Shown here in pieces: positions 36,967 to 46,849 of a stretch of 64,000 nucleotides of DNA. The stretch covers positions 497,028 through 561,027 of the forward strand of contig NZ_KV878783.1 in assembly GCF_001890765.1 (NCBI RefSeq). Direction: 5' to 3'. Every line of letters starts with the position of its first letter. The stretch's first letter is position 1. Both the position numbers and the translations under genes were made by a program. Under the pieces are notes generated by a model that was not told the DNA's origin, ran no database searches, and was given only the letters and a program-made list of their open reading frames with translations. Source of the DNA: Spirulina major PCC 6313. GTDB taxonomy: Bacteria; Cyanobacteriota; Cyanobacteriia; Cyanobacteriales; Spirulinaceae.

Positions 36967-38055
36967 CTATTTCCAGCCGGCTTTGTCCATGAGTTGGACG
37001 GCTTTGGGGTTGAGTTCGCCGTATTGTTCGACGTTGAGGTCGGAGGCTTTGAAGTCGCCGAGGTTGCGAACGACTTCGTTGGCGGTGACGGATTCAACGA
37101 CGGGATATTCATTGTTGCCGTCGGCGAAGAGTTGTTGGGCTTCGGGGGTGACGAGGAATTCAAGGAAGGCGATCGCATTCTCTTTGTTCGGCGCGTTCAC
37201 CGCCACCCCTGCGCCGCTGATATTGACATGGGCCCCGCCGCTCTCTTGGTTGGGGAAGAAAACAGCGATATTGCTCACCACGTCTTGATCGGCGGGGTCT
37301 TCAGATCGCATCAAACGGCCCACATAGTAGGTGTTGGCGATCGCCACATCACAGACCCCCGATGCTACGGCTTGAATTTGGGCGGTGTCGTTGCCTTCCG
37401 GTTCACGGGCAAAATTCGCCACCACGCCTTCAATCCATGCCAGGGTTTTGTCTTCTCCGAGTTCGGCAATTTTAGCGGCTACTAAGGATTGATTGTAGAT
37501 ATTGCTTGAACTGCGAATACAGACCCGGCCCGCCCATTCCGGTGCGGCGAGGGCTTCATAGGTGGACAGTTCCGAGGGATCAACCTCGTCAGGGTTGTAG
37601 ATGATCACCCGTGCCCGTTTGGTGAGGGCAAACCATTCGTTGGCATCATCGCGGAAGTTGGTGGGAATGGCAGTGGTGAGGGCTTCGGATTCGATGGGCT
37701 GGAGAATCCCGGCTTCTTGGGCCCGCCAGAGGTTGCCCACATCCACGGTCATCAGCACATCGGCGGGGCTGTTGTCCCCTTCACTTTTGATCCGTTCAAT
37801 GAGTTCTTCTTCTTTGCCTTCGATCAGATTCACTTCGATGCCGGTTTCTTCGGTAAAGGCGGCATAGAGTTCGTCATCGCTGTCGTAGTGGCGCGAGGAG
37901 TAGAGGTTAACAACGGCTTCAGTGCTGTCGCCGGAGTCGGCGGCATCCGTTGAATTGGTGGTGTCTTGGCTGGTGGTGGGGGAGCAGGCGGCGATCGCCC
38001 CCATAGCAATGGCTGATAAGGCAACCGCAACGGACGAACGAGAACAGAATTTCAT
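36967..38055 (-). CDS. futA: FutA-type ferric iron ABC transporter substrate-binding lipoprotein
   Basis: 362 residues. The N-terminus is a lipoprotein signal with lipobox A-I-A-A-C (Cys about 24), then a Ser/Thr/Asp linker. The mature domain starts VVNLYSSRHYDSDDELYAAF, matching FutA/FbpA; iron-binding Tyr candidates include those in SSRHY and in SSNIYNQSLVA and IANTYYVGRL. FutA binds ferric iron in the periplasm for FutBC. No futB or futC is adjacent. A Fur-box-like sequence lies about 42-60 bases upstream of the start. Confidence 0.93.
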   Translation of the reverse strand: MKFCSRSSVAVALSAIAMGAIAACSPTTSQDTTNSTDAADSGDSTEAVVNLYSSRHYDSDDELYAAFTEETGIEVNLIEGKEEELIERIKSEGDNSPADVLMTVDVGNLWRAQEAGILQPIESEALTTAIPTNFRDDANEWFALTKRARVIIYNPDEVDPSELSTYEALAAPEWAGRVCIRSSSNIYNQSLVAAKIAELGEDKTLAWIEGVVANFAREPEGNDTAQIQAVASGVCDVAIANTYYVGRLMRSEDPADQDVVSNIAVFFPNQESGGAHVNISGAGVAVNAPNKENAIAFLEFLVTPEAQQLFADGNNEYPVVESVTANEVVRNLGDFKASDLNVEQYGELNPKAVQLMDKAGWK

Positions 38056-38096
38056 ACTAGGGTAATAAACGAATGGGAACGAGAATTCATTGTAGC

Positions 38097-38115
38097 GTTA
38101 ATGATACTAATTCTC
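38097..38115. promoter_or_regulatory. Fur-box-like operator upstream of futA
   Basis: GTTAATGATACTAATTCTC matches the 19-bp Fur consensus (GATAATGATAATCATTATC) at 15 of 19 positions by eye. It lies between the divergent futA and dprA genes, so either promoter could be involved; futA is the natural target. Confidence 0.65.
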
Positions 38116-38158
38116 AATTAATCACTGAAAATTTTTCTCACACTGTCTGAGGGGAACA

Positions 38159-39322
38159 ATGGCGCAAGAACAGGAACGGATGTATTGGCTGGCGTGGTCA
38201 CGGGTGCGGGGAGTCGGGCCGCTGCTGGTGCAACGCCTGCAAACGGAGTTTGGCTCGTTGGGGGAGGCGTGGCGGGCCCAAAGTGCGGCATTGCAAGCCG
38301 TGCAGGGGGTTGGACCCAAGCTCTTGGAGAGTATCACCACGGCGCGGGCCCAGCTTGAACCGGAACAACTGCTGGAAGACTGCGATCGCGCCCAGGTGAA
38401 GTTTTGGACACCCGCCGATCCAGATTACCCCTACCTATTGCAAGAGATTCCGAATTTACCCCCGGTCTTATATTATCGTGGTCAGGTGAATAGGCTCGAA
38501 AATCAGGGCCGCAAACCCGCGATCGCGATCGTCGGCACCCGCAACATCACCGACTACGGCCACCGCTGGACAGCCCGGATCAGCCGCGCCCTCACCTGCC
38601 GAGGCTTTACCATCGTGTCGGGTCTCGCGCTGGGGGTGGATGCGGTGGCCCATGAAGCCTGTCTCAACGCTGGCGGTCGAACGATCGCCGTCCTCGGCAC
38701 GGGCATTGATGTGATCTATCCCCGTCAAAACACCGCCCTCTACCATCGCATCGCTGAACAGGGGTTAATCCTCAGCGACTATCCCCCCGGCACGCGCCCC
38801 GAAGCCCATAATTTCCCGCCCCGCAATCGAATCATTGCCGGGTTGAGTCGGGCGGTGTTGGTGATGGAAGCCGCCCAGCGATCGGGGGCATTGATTACGG
38901 CGCGGTATGCGATCGAATACAATCGAGATGTCTACACCCTGCCCGGTTCCCTAGACAATCCCCAAGCCCTCGGCTGTTTGGAATTGGTGAACACCGGGGC
39001 GCAGTTGATTTTAGGGGAACGAGCGTTGTTAGATCAGTTGGGTGATATTCCGCCGCTGGATTCTCCTCAAGATCATCAACTAACGCTGGATTTCTCCCCG
39101 CCTGACTCGCCCCCCGTCGTGGCCCCTCGCCCGACGCTGCCGCCGGATTTATCCCCCAACTGTTACCGAGCCTTTGAGGTGATTGGCACAGAACCGACCT
39201 CCCTCGATCGGATTATGGAACAGAGTGGGTTAACGGCGAGTGAGGCCCTGGTGGCGCTGAGTCTGTTGGAAATGTTGGAACTGATTACGGGCTTACCGGG
39301 GCAGCAATACCGCCAGCGGTGA
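38159..39322 (+). CDS. dprA: DNA-processing protein DprA
   Basis: 387 residues. An N-terminal helix-hairpin-helix/SAM-like region (GVGPLLVQRLQTEFGSL), a Rossmann-like DprA core (AIVGTRNITDYG, IVSGLALGVDAVAHEACL, AVLGTGIDVIYPRQN, RNRIIAGLSRAVLVMEA, SGALITARYAIEYNRDVYTLPG) and a C-terminal winged helix (about 320-387). DprA loads RecA on incoming single strands in natural transformation. The start is ATG at 38159 with GAGGGG upstream. The IsrB element begins about 165 bases downstream. Confidence 0.95.
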   Translation: MAQEQERMYWLAWSRVRGVGPLLVQRLQTEFGSLGEAWRAQSAALQAVQGVGPKLLESITTARAQLEPEQLLEDCDRAQVKFWTPADPDYPYLLQEIPNLPPVLYYRGQVNRLENQGRKPAIAIVGTRNITDYGHRWTARISRALTCRGFTIVSGLALGVDAVAHEACLNAGGRTIAVLGTGIDVIYPRQNTALYHRIAEQGLILSDYPPGTRPEAHNFPPRNRIIAGLSRAVLVMEAAQRSGALITARYAIEYNRDVYTLPGSLDNPQALGCLELVNTGAQLILGERALLDQLGDIPPLDSPQDHQLTLDFSPPDSPPVVAPRPTLPPDLSPNCYRAFEVIGTEPTSLDRIMEQSGLTASEALVALSLLEMLELITGLPGQQYRQR

Positions 39323-39334
39323 TCCGGGAGTGCG

Positions 39335-39364
39335 ATCGCTCAATATCGCTCAATATCGCCCAAT
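39335..39364. repeat. three copies of a 10-bp tandem repeat
   Basis: ATCGCTCAAT repeated three times (39335, 39345, 39355), the last with one change, just after dprA. Confidence 0.8.
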
Positions 39365-39487
39365 CATTTTGGCTGGCAACAGTAGCGTTAACGACCCCAA
39401 ACCTGTCAAGATCAATGGTCTTGATTCCCCTGTTTTTGAATGTTTCCCGATCCCCAGTCATCACGATCTACAGTTAACGTTCAATGA

Positions 39488-39696
39488 CCCCCACCTGGCA
39501 TCCGCTGAGGTGGGGGAGTGACCGGAGATAACCCGGTCGTAGCTGCGAATAGGCCACCAAGGTTAGTACGGCAACACTTCCGGTTGCTTCTCTAAATCGG
39601 ATTATTTGTAAGGCCCTGGAATCTCAGGGAGTGGGTTCAGCCCAGAAACACCGTACTCACTGGCTGAAGAGACCTGTAGTTTTGGAATTATCTTCC
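39488..39696 (+). ncRNA. HEARO-type omega RNA candidate of the IsrB element
   Basis: The gene-free stretch directly upstream of isrB starts with the left-end hairpin, then GTGACCGG...CCGGTCG (a second stem), GTAGCTGCGAATAGG, AAGGTTAGTACGGC and a GGGTTCAGCCC hairpin near 39632-39642, ending at the ATG. IscB/IsrB omega RNAs lie in this position and the HEARO RNA family is built this way. In such systems the guide is the sequence just 5' of the scaffold, here about 39465-39487. The 5' and 3' ends are estimates. Confidence 0.72.
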
Positions 39697-40865
39697 ATGC
39701 AACGCATCCCAGTCCAAAACCCTGATGGTACTCCCGCTATGCCCACCAAGAGTAGTCGCGCTCAACGGTGGGTAGCGCAGGGCAAGGCCCAATGGGTGAA
39801 AACCAATCTACGGATCAAGGTAGTGCGCCTAAAAGCGGAGCCATCGGGTCGTAATACCCAGCCCATCGTGGTCGGGGTCGATCCCGGCAAACTCTATTCA
39901 GGGATTGCCGTTCAATCCGCTCAAGCGACATTATTCCAGTCCCACCTAGAACTCCCCTACCCCAGGGTGCGTGAACGGATGGATCATCGCAGAATGCTAC
40001 GGCGTTCTCGCCGCAGTCGGCGGATTAATCGAGAGTTACCCTTCCAGCTACGAAATCATCGCCAAAAGCGATTTAACAACCGTAAACAGCAGAAAGTGCC
40101 CCCCAGTATCCGAGCTAACCGAGACCTAGAGTTTCGAGTTGTTCAGGGAGTTGTCCCAACTATTCCCCATTGCCACCATTGGCTACGAGAAAGTTCGCGC
40201 CGACGTGGACTTAACCTCAGGTCGAAAGGGAGCAAAAATCTGGGCAAGGTTTCTCTCCGGTCATGGTGGGGCAAGCCTACGCCATTGAGAAAATGGAGCA
40301 AATTGCCCCCGTCTACACTCGCTACGGGTGGCAGCAGGATGGCAATGGCACCGCTCAACTTCGCTCTACCCTGGGATTGAAGAAGTCTCAGGACAAAGCA
40401 GAACAAATTCCCCAAACCCATGCGGTAGATGGTATCGCTTTAGCCTGTGGATACTTCATCGAGTATCGTCCCTTCCACCGGAAACGCAGTCACGGTTATC
40501 TTTGGTTTGGAGAGGTTAAGATTACATCTGCCCCATTTGTGGTGATTAAACGGCCACCCATCAGTCGCAGGCAACTGCACCTCATGGTTCCCAGTCAGAA
40601 GGGTCTACGCCGCAAATATGGAGGCACAGTAACTCGCCATGGATTCCGGAAGGGGGATCTAGTGCGGGTTGAGATGGCAGGTCGCGTCTCGGTGGGCTAT
40701 GTGAGTGGGGATACAACTCGGCAAGTTTCTGTTTCTGGGTTCACTTGGAAGCGTATTGGGCAGTTTAGTGCTGCCAAGGTTGAGCTACTCTATCGCGCCA
40801 CGGGTATTTTAGTCAGTTGCCCGCAGAGATTGTCAGTCAGTGGGGTATTTAACCCCGCTGCCTGA
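39697..40865 (+). pseudogene. isrB: IsrB-like RRXRR/RuvC RNA-guided nickase, two frameshifts
   Basis: Read in three segments it gives one protein of about 390 residues. The first segment runs MQRIPVQNPDGTPAMPT..., RuvC-I VVGVDPGKLYSGIAV, Arg-rich bridge helix (DHRRMLRRSRRSRR). The second holds RuvC-II with Glu in ATIGYEKVRAD. The third holds RuvC-III with THAVDGIALACGY and a C-terminal domain (RRKYGGTVTRHGFRKGDLVRVE). No C-x-x-C/His HNH motif lies between RuvC-II and III, so it is IsrB-like rather than IscB. Frame changes fit one extra G in GGG (40146-40148) and one extra A in A5 (40234-40238). All three RuvC acidic sites survive if the frame is corrected. Confidence 0.85.
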
Positions 40866-40922
40866 CGCTTGTTTCCTCCCCCACCTGCGGTGCGAGGTGG
40901 GGGTTTCCACAAGGAGTTTTTG

Positions 40923-41619
40923 ATGAATTCCCCTACAACGCAAAAACGCGCCGTCGTCTTAGTCTCAGGAGGGCTAGATTCGGCCACCACCGCCGCCCAG
41001 GCCCAAGCCGATGGCTATGAGGCGATCGCCCTTTCCTGTCGCTACGGCCAACGCCACGATCGCGAACTCCTCGCAGCCCAGGCCGTGGTTGAGTATTTGG
41101 GGATTACGGAGCATTTTGTGATTGATGTGAATTTGGGGCAATGGGGCGGCTCATCCTTGACGGATCTTGATACGCCCCTGGCTCAGGACGGCAGCGATCG
41201 CGCCCCCCATCCCCGCCACCTATGTTCCTGGGCGTAACACCGTCTTCATCGCCCTCGCCCTCTCCCTCGCCGAAGCCAAGGGAGCCGAGGCGATCTATCT
41301 GGGGATTAATGCGGTGGACTATTCCGGCTATCCCGATTGCCGCCCGGACTACCTCGCCGCCTATCAAGACCTGGCGCGGCTCTCCTCGAAAGTGGGGGTT
41401 GAGGGGCGACCGATTCAGCTTGTGGCCCCGTTGGTGGAAGATACCAAGGTGGATATTGTGCGGCGGGCGGTGCGGTTGGGCGTGCCGATTCCCTTAACCT
41501 GGTCTTGCTATGCCGGGGGAGAAACGCCCTGCGGCCGGTGCGATTCCTGCCAAATTCGCGATCGCGCCCTGATCGATGCCGGTTACGCCCAGTGGGCCAG
41601 CACGGCAAAAGTTCAGTGA
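40923..41619 (+). pseudogene. queC: 7-cyano-7-deazaguanine synthase, frameshifted
   Basis: The PP-loop [11 protein letters not shown] is near the N-terminus, then [51 protein letters not shown], and the zinc site [15 protein letters not shown]. QueC makes preQ0 from 7-carboxy-7-deazaguanine, for queuosine in tRNA. The frame breaks in a run of six C at 41203-41208; removing one C restores a full-length protein. It has a good AAGGAG before the ATG at 40923. It is either a true pseudogene or a base-calling error. The IsrB element ends just upstream. Confidence 0.88.
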
Positions 41620-41743
41620 TTCTACGGAATCGACTTCATTACAAATGACTAAAACTAGTGGTTTCTCTGAATTTACATTAACAATCATGATGGTAAGGTA
41701 GCATTCTCCGCTATGCTGCAAAAATAGAATCTGAAACACAACT

Positions 41744-42520
41744 ATGGATGTTATCCCGGCAATTGATCTCCTTGATGGTCAATGTGTGCGCTTATACCAA
41801 GGGGATTACACACGATCTGAAGTCTTTAGTGACAGTCCCCTAGAAATTGCCCAGCGTTGGGAAGCGGCCGGGGCGACTCGTTTACACGTGGTGGATCTCG
41901 ATGGTGCGAAAACCGGAGCCACCGTCAATCATGAGGCGATCGCCACCATCGTCCAAGCCTTAAACATTCCCGTCGAAGTGGGGGGCGGTCTGCGCGATCG
42001 CGCCACGATCCAACGCATTTTTGATCTCGGCGTGCAATGGGCGATCGTCGGCACGCTAGCCGTGGAAAACCCTCAACTTGTCCAAGACCTCTGCACCGAA
42101 TTTCCCGGCCGCATCATCGTCGGCATTGATGCCCGCAACGGCAAAGTTGCAACACGAGGCTGGCTCGAAACCTCCACCATTGACGCGATCGATCTGGCCC
42201 AACGGATGGCGATCGCCGGAGCCGCCGCCATCATCTACACCGACATTCACCGCGACGGAACCATGAGCGGCCCCAACACCACCGCCCTGCGCGAACTCGC
42301 CCACCAAATCGAACTCCCGATCATCGCCTCCGGTGGTGTCAGTTCCCTCACCGATGTCTTAAGCCTCCTTGCCCTCGAACCCGACGGCGTGACCGGCATG
42401 ATCATCGGTCGCGCCATCTACACCGGAGACATTGACCTCAAAGAAGCCGTTCAAGCCGTGGGCCCCGGCCGTTTACAAGATGTTCCCCCCCAAGGTGGCC
42501 ATTTTTCCACCTTTGCCTAA
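41744..42520 (+). CDS. hisA: phosphoribosylformimino-5-aminoimidazole carboxamide ribotide isomerase (HisA)
   Basis: 258 residues, a (beta/alpha)8 barrel: [20 protein letters not shown] with catalytic Asp, [36 protein letters not shown], the second-half Asp in [18 protein letters not shown] and [14 protein letters not shown]. It performs the Amadori rearrangement of ProFAR in histidine synthesis. It stands apart from other his genes, as is usual in cyanobacteria. Confidence 0.95.
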   Translation: MDVIPAIDLLDGQCVRLYQGDYTRSEVFSDSPLEIAQRWEAAGATRLHVVDLDGAKTGATVNHEAIATIVQALNIPVEVGGGLRDRATIQRIFDLGVQWAIVGTLAVENPQLVQDLCTEFPGRIIVGIDARNGKVATRGWLETSTIDAIDLAQRMAIAGAAAIIYTDIHRDGTMSGPNTTALRELAHQIELPIIASGGVSSLTDVLSLLALEPDGVTGMIIGRAIYTGDIDLKEAVQAVGPGRLQDVPPQGGHFSTFA

Positions 42521-42649
42521 GCGAAATGGGTCCGTTTTGGATATTGGTAAATGATACGCATGGATCTTGTGCAAGCGAGTCATAATTCAAGCCTGCATAT
42601 TCTCTTTTGCACTTCGTTCTTTGATGCTCAGTTGTGCCCAAGCTAATCG

Positions 42650-44887
42650 ATGAAAATCTCATGGCGACCTAATCGAAACCAGCGAACTCTTGCTATTACC
42701 GGTCTAGCCTTGGGTTACTATGCCTTATCAGCCCTCTGTCGTTATGCCGCATCCACGCCAGAATCCATCACGCCAATTTGGTTTCCCGACGGTCTAGGCG
42801 TGGGCATGGTCTTGCTCTTTGGTTATTGGATCTTGCCAGGGGTAACGATAGGTTCAATTCTGGCCAACTGGTCAGCCTTTGTGCATGGCCACACCCTAGG
42901 AATCTGGGTATTAGATCTACTCCAAGTGGGTCTCATTGCCACAGGAACGACCGCCGGAACCTATTTCGGCGTGCAATGGTTACGTCATACCATCGGTCGC
43001 CGGAACCCCCTGAACCAGACCAGCGATATTTTTGTGTTTGTGGTCTTCACCGCCATCCTCAGCACCTTGCTCAATGCCACTGTCGGGATCTTCGCCCTGA
43101 GCTTGGATCACACTGTGGCCGTCCAAAACAGCCTCAATGCCTGGATGATGTGGTGGATTTCTAATGTGACGGGGATTTTACTGGTCACGCCCCTTTGTCT
43201 ATCTGGATCAGATGCGATCCGCTGGCTACGGGCGACTCGCTACAATCGAACCGCCAAAACCCGACGCTGGCTGAGTGAGCAACTGCGGCTCGCCATTGAA
43301 CAACCGATTCAAAATGCTCAGCAATGGTTTTTCGAGGGTGTTGTTTTGCTCGGAGTGACCCTAGGCATTAGCTATGGGGCTTTTTTGTTAAGCTATCCGA
43401 TTGATTATTTATTAATTCCCTGTTTAATTGTGGCGGCCTTTCGTTTGGGACAAATTGGAGTGTCCGGTTTTACGCTGTTGATTTCGATCATTGCCATTTA
43501 TGGCACCGTAAACCCATTGACCTCAAACCAACTGACCTCGTTGTCTCCGGATAACTTACAGGTTTCCCTCATGATGCTGCAATGTTTTCTGAGCATTTTG
43601 GTGATTACGGCTCTTGCCTTGTCAGCGACGTTGATTGAAAAACAACGGGTTGTTAGATATCTCCAGCATTCTCAAGCCCAACTTCAGCTACAAAAGACAC
43701 AACTGATCACGCAAAATGAAGATTTACTGATGGCGAAACAGGCGGCGGAAGATGCGAACCGCGCTAAGAGTGAGTTTTTGGCGAATATGAGCCATGAAAT
43801 CCGGACACCGCTGAATATTATTTTGGGGTTTTGTCAGTTGATGAACCAGGATGCGACAAGTCTTAATCATCAGACAATTCGGGAAAATTTGACGTTGATG
43901 GAGCGTAGTGGGGAAACGTTGCTGCGGTTGTTGAATGATGTGTTGGACTTGGCCAAAATTGAGGCGAATCGGCTGCAATTAAGGGAGGATGTGATTACGG
44001 TGCGATCGCTGATTCGGGATATTCACCGCATTTTTGCCGCCACAGCCCACCAGAAAAACATCACGTTTGATTACCACGTGGGGGCCAATGTCCCGGAACA
44101 GATTCGGTTTGATGCGGCCCGGTTGCGCCAAATTTTGTTTAATCTGATCGGCAACAGCATTAAATTCACGAAAAAAGGGACGGTGCAACTGATTGTGCAA
44201 CGTTCGCGGGCTGCTGACGATCCTCAAGTGATCCAACTGGAATTGATCGTGCAGGATACCGGCATTGGGATTCCCCCTGATCAGCAGGACATTATTTTCG
44301 ATGCCTTCCGTCAACTTGAAGGCCACCACAGTCGCCGCTACGGTGGTACGGGTTTGGGGTTAGCCCTGACTCAACGCCTCACCCAAATGCTCGGTGGGCA
44401 GATTTACCTCACCAGTGAATTGGGCGTGGGCAGTACCTTCACGATTGTGTTTCCCCAGGTTTCCCTCGTGCTGCCAGCCCCTGAAAACCTCGTTCAAGAT
44501 CTAGCGTCAGAACCGATGCTAGATCCCCTGAATAGGCCGGCAGGGGATACCCAGGACACCCTAGTGATGGCGATGCCGGAAAAAATTCCGCCGAGCTTGG
44601 CGATCGCGCAGGATCTGTTCCTCTGTAAGCTCTATGAACTAGAGGCGACCACTTGGCTGCATGTTTCGCGCACGTTGATCATGAGTGATATTCGGGATTT
44701 TTCTGAAAGTTTGCAGGGTTTGGGGGCGGAGTATGATTGTCAACTGTTGTGTGACTATGCCCAGGATTTGAGTTGTCATGTGGCGGAGTTTGACATTGAG
44801 ACCCTCCAAACGGCGATCGCAGATTTTCCCAAGCTGTGCCGCATCATTGAACGCTGGTTAGGTGGGGTGGAGCCTGGTGTGAATTGA
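42650..44887 (+). CDS. MASE1-domain sensor histidine kinase
   Basis: 745 residues. The first ~320 form a MASE1 membrane sensor with about eight helices ([33 protein letters not shown] is the MASE1 opening). A coiled coil leads to HisKA with [21 protein letters not shown] (His about 382), HATPase with [24 protein letters not shown] and [11 protein letters not shown], and an unassigned C-terminal region of about 120 residues with [22 protein letters not shown], common in cyanobacterial kinases. There is no receiver. The signal is unknown. Confidence 0.9.
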   Translation: MKISWRPNRNQRTLAITGLALGYYALSALCRYAASTPESITPIWFPDGLGVGMVLLFGYWILPGVTIGSILANWSAFVHGHTLGIWVLDLLQVGLIATGTTAGTYFGVQWLRHTIGRRNPLNQTSDIFVFVVFTAILSTLLNATVGIFALSLDHTVAVQNSLNAWMMWWISNVTGILLVTPLCLSGSDAIRWLRATRYNRTAKTRRWLSEQLRLAIEQPIQNAQQWFFEGVVLLGVTLGISYGAFLLSYPIDYLLIPCLIVAAFRLGQIGVSGFTLLISIIAIYGTVNPLTSNQLTSLSPDNLQVSLMMLQCFLSILVITALALSATLIEKQRVVRYLQHSQAQLQLQKTQLITQNEDLLMAKQAAEDANRAKSEFLANMSHEIRTPLNIILGFCQLMNQDATSLNHQTIRENLTLMERSGETLLRLLNDVLDLAKIEANRLQLREDVITVRSLIRDIHRIFAATAHQKNITFDYHVGANVPEQIRFDAARLRQILFNLIGNSIKFTKKGTVQLIVQRSRAADDPQVIQLELIVQDTGIGIPPDQQDIIFDAFRQLEGHHSRRYGGTGLGLALTQRLTQMLGGQIYLTSELGVGSTFTIVFPQVSLVLPAPENLVQDLASEPMLDPLNRPAGDTQDTLVMAMPEKIPPSLAIAQDLFLCKLYELEATTWLHVSRTLIMSDIRDFSESLQGLGAEYDCQLLCDYAQDLSCHVAEFDIETLQTAIADFPKLCRIIERWLGGVEPGVN

Positions 44888-44952
44888 GAGGCTCTTGACG
44901 CGATGGGTTTGATCTGATTTGAGATGGGGGTGCTGGGGGTGCGATCGCACCA

Positions 44953-44979
44953 AACCGGGCGAGGATAACTCGCCCGGTT
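44953..44979. terminator. terminator-like hairpin between convergent genes
   Basis: An 11-bp perfect stem AACCGGGCGAG / CTCGCCCGGTT with loop GATAA, between the MASE1 kinase and gpsA. There is no long T-run. Confidence 0.6.
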
Positions 44980-45005
44980 GCAGCTTCTATCTTTGCCTGC
45001 TCTTG

Positions 45006-45033
45006 CAGATTGTGTCTTACAGATTGTGTCTTA
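45006..45033. repeat. two copies of a 14-bp tandem repeat over the gpsA stop codon
   Basis: CAGATTGTGTCTTA is repeated exactly at 45006 and 45020; the second copy contains the gpsA stop (TTA on the plus strand, 45031-45033). Confidence 0.85.
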
Positions 45034-46038
45034 ATATTCAGCCTTGAGTTCCCGTTCCATTAAGGCTTGTACTGCCTCCATGGGGCTGATTTCATGATCC
45101 AACAGGCGGCACACTTGGCGGGCAATGGGAACCGGGATACGGTGAGTGCGGGCCATTTCCACAAGGACACGGGTAGTGTTCACCCCTTCGGCGGTGCTTT
45201 GCAGTTCAATCAAGACGGTTTCGAGGTCTTTCCCCTCGGCGAGGCCAAACCCAACGCGATAGTTCCGGGAAAGCGCCCCGTCACAGGTGGCGAGGAGATC
45301 CCCTAAACCGGATAAGCCGAAGAAGGTTTCGCTCGATGCACCCATGTGCGTCCCAATCCGCATCATTTCGGGGAGGGCGCGGGTAAGGAGTCCGGCTTTG
45401 GCGTTGGTTCCTAGGTTCAGACCATCACAAACACCGGCGGCGATCGCCATGATGTTTTTCAGGGTTCCCCCTAATTCAGTCCCCAGGGGATCGGTGTTGA
45501 TATAGACGCGGAAGGTTTCGGATGAAAAGATGTCTTGTACAACTTTAGCCGCAGCTTCGTCTTGACTAGCCACAACGGTGGTCGCCGGTAAACCCATTTC
45601 AATTTCCCGTGAGAGATTCGGGCCCGACAGCACGGCGACAGGATTATCTGGAAAGGCGGCTTGCCACATTTGGGACGGGGTTTGCTTCGTCGCAGGGTCT
45701 AGGCCCTTTGTGGCGGTGAGAATAATTTTTGTTTTGGGCAAGTTACACGCTTTGATCTGCTCAATCACGCTGGGCACGCCTTTCATTGAGACGGCACAGA
45801 GTAGCACATCTGCCTCTGCGATCGCACTTGCCAAGGGTTCACTTTGGCGACGAGACCACAGCTTGACAGCGTGATTGTTGCGCATCGCCACCGTCGCTAA
45901 TGCAGACCCCCACGCACCTGCACCGATCACTGTTAACCGTGGCTCAGCGGCGGTTTTACTATAGAACGGTGCTAGGGTGTTCGTCAGACGAGTCTGTTGA
46001 ACAGCGAGAGAACCTTTAGAAGGTAGGGTGTTAACCAT
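45031..46038 (-). CDS. gpsA: glycerol-3-phosphate dehydrogenase [NAD(P)+]
   Basis: 335 residues. After an N-terminal extension of about 33 residues, the Rossmann motif reads TVIGAGAWGSALATVAMRNN, then ILTATKGLDP, AVLSGPNLSREI, the catalytic Lys in GTLKNIMAIAAGVCDGL and the GLSGLGDLLATC block. It makes sn-glycerol-3-phosphate from DHAP for phospholipid synthesis. The N-terminal extension may indicate that the true start is downstream, although no ATG fits better before the Rossmann fold. Confidence 0.94.
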   Translation of the reverse strand: MVNTLPSKGSLAVQQTRLTNTLAPFYSKTAAEPRLTVIGAGAWGSALATVAMRNNHAVKLWSRRQSEPLASAIAEADVLLCAVSMKGVPSVIEQIKACNLPKTKIILTATKGLDPATKQTPSQMWQAAFPDNPVAVLSGPNLSREIEMGLPATTVVASQDEAAAKVVQDIFSSETFRVYINTDPLGTELGGTLKNIMAIAAGVCDGLNLGTNAKAGLLTRALPEMMRIGTHMGASSETFFGLSGLGDLLATCDGALSRNYRVGFGLAEGKDLETVLIELQSTAEGVNTTRVLVEMARTHRIPVPIARQVCRLLDHEISPMEAVQALMERELKAEY

Positions 46039-46068
46039 TGCTTTTTGGCGTAATTATTGAAGAGAACA

Positions 46069-46101
46069 GTTGAATCGTGGTTGAATCGTGGTTGAATCGT
46101 G
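46069..46101. repeat. three perfect copies of an 11-bp tandem repeat
   Basis: GTTGAATCGTG at 46069, 46080 and 46091, starting 31 bases upstream of the gpsA start, so it may overlap its promoter. Confidence 0.9.
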
Positions 46102-46363
46102 AAGATTGCCCGTTCTTCATTAGTTCTACAGCACGCACTCACGCCAATGTTTCATTCATGGGACATAAATTCAGCGATCGCGCCATCTCGCGATTTATCC
46201 CTTTAGATAGATGCGAAGCCGTTTGGTGCGATCGGTCTTGATCGCTAATCGGTGAGTTACGGCGGATTGCTGAATCGCAGTGATGGCGGGGTTTGAAGCC
46301 GCCCAACCCACCTACAATTGACTACGATTTACGATCAGGACTGATTCTAATTGCGCAATTACC

Positions 46364-46395
46364 AGCCTACGGATGGGAGAGCCTACGGATGGGAG
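46364..46395. repeat. two perfect copies of a 16-bp tandem repeat
   Basis: AGCCTACGGATGGGAG at 46364 and 46380. Confidence 0.9.
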
Positions 46396-46478
46396 TTTCT
46401 TTGATCTATTCACAAGATTTTCACAAGTACCGTTTATTTTGGATGCAAAGGAATTTCAGTGTTGCAACTGTGTTCTTA

Positions 46479-46510
46479 ATATTTTTAATACCGGATATTT
46501 TTAATACCGG
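46479..46510. repeat. two perfect copies of a second 16-bp tandem repeat
   Basis: ATATTTTTAATACCGG at 46479 and 46495. Confidence 0.9.
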
Positions 46511-46730
46511 CTCCCACTGAAGCCAGCCTTCATCATTCAGAACCGGGTAGGGATCAAGGTGTAGTACAAAAAACAACGAAAAACAAAGGCTTTGAACTCC
46601 CTGATTTCACTACTGGGCTACCACAACCCACCATCGCTAGATGACTGATCATGCTTAGGGGATGGCCTCTCTGAGAGGCTGTTTGAAACGTCAAACTCAG
46701 ATCCAAATCATGAGCTTCACTCAATGAAAA

Positions 46731-46750
46731 CAAGGGGCTTAAGCCCCTTG
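46731..46750. repeat. CAAGGGG...CCCCTTG palindrome, copy 3
   Basis: Identical 20-bp palindrome to copy 1 (centre CTTAAG), about 100 bases upstream of the response regulator gene. Confidence 0.85.
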
Positions 46751-46849
46751 CCTTGCTATTCAAGACACGTTTTAAACAAGCTCTGATGCAATGATTCAGA
46801 GTCCACTTGTTTCGCCTAACGCTGTCCTCCACTCTGGGCCTTAACCACC

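Larger units (their letters stand above)
39488..40903 (+). mobile_element. IsrB-encoding IS200/IS605-superfamily element with HEARO RNA
   Basis: Hairpins with the same nine-base arms mark both ends: CCCCCACCT / AGGTGGGGG at 39488-39516 and again at 40878-40903. Between them are a noncoding region of about 180-210 bp resembling HEARO/omega RNA and a frame-broken isrB gene. There is no transposase gene, so mobility would need a TnpA from elsewhere. Exact cleavage sites cannot be assigned. The right end is 19 bases from the queC start, between dprA and queC. Confidence 0.82.
46039..46849. other. gene-free interval of about 0.8 kb rich in short repeats
   Basis: No convincing coding sequence; a 75-codon frame at 46293-46520 is created largely by tandem repeats and has no family match. 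Contents: 11-bp x3 repeat (46069-46101), a GGCGGGTTTGAAGCCGCC palindrome near 46285-46302, 16-bp x2 repeat (46364-46395), a different 16-bp x2 repeat (46479-46510) and the CAAGGGG palindrome at 46731. Confidence 0.7.

Noticed and set aside
39697-40865. IscB with HNH (Cas9-ancestor type)
   Set aside because: No C-x-x-C zinc knuckle or H-N-H core between RuvC-II and RuvC-III in any frame; IsrB fits better.
46293-46520. 75-codon frame in the gpsA-response regulator gap
   Set aside because: Built mostly from two tandem 16-bp repeats and a palindrome, with no family similarity or good start signal.
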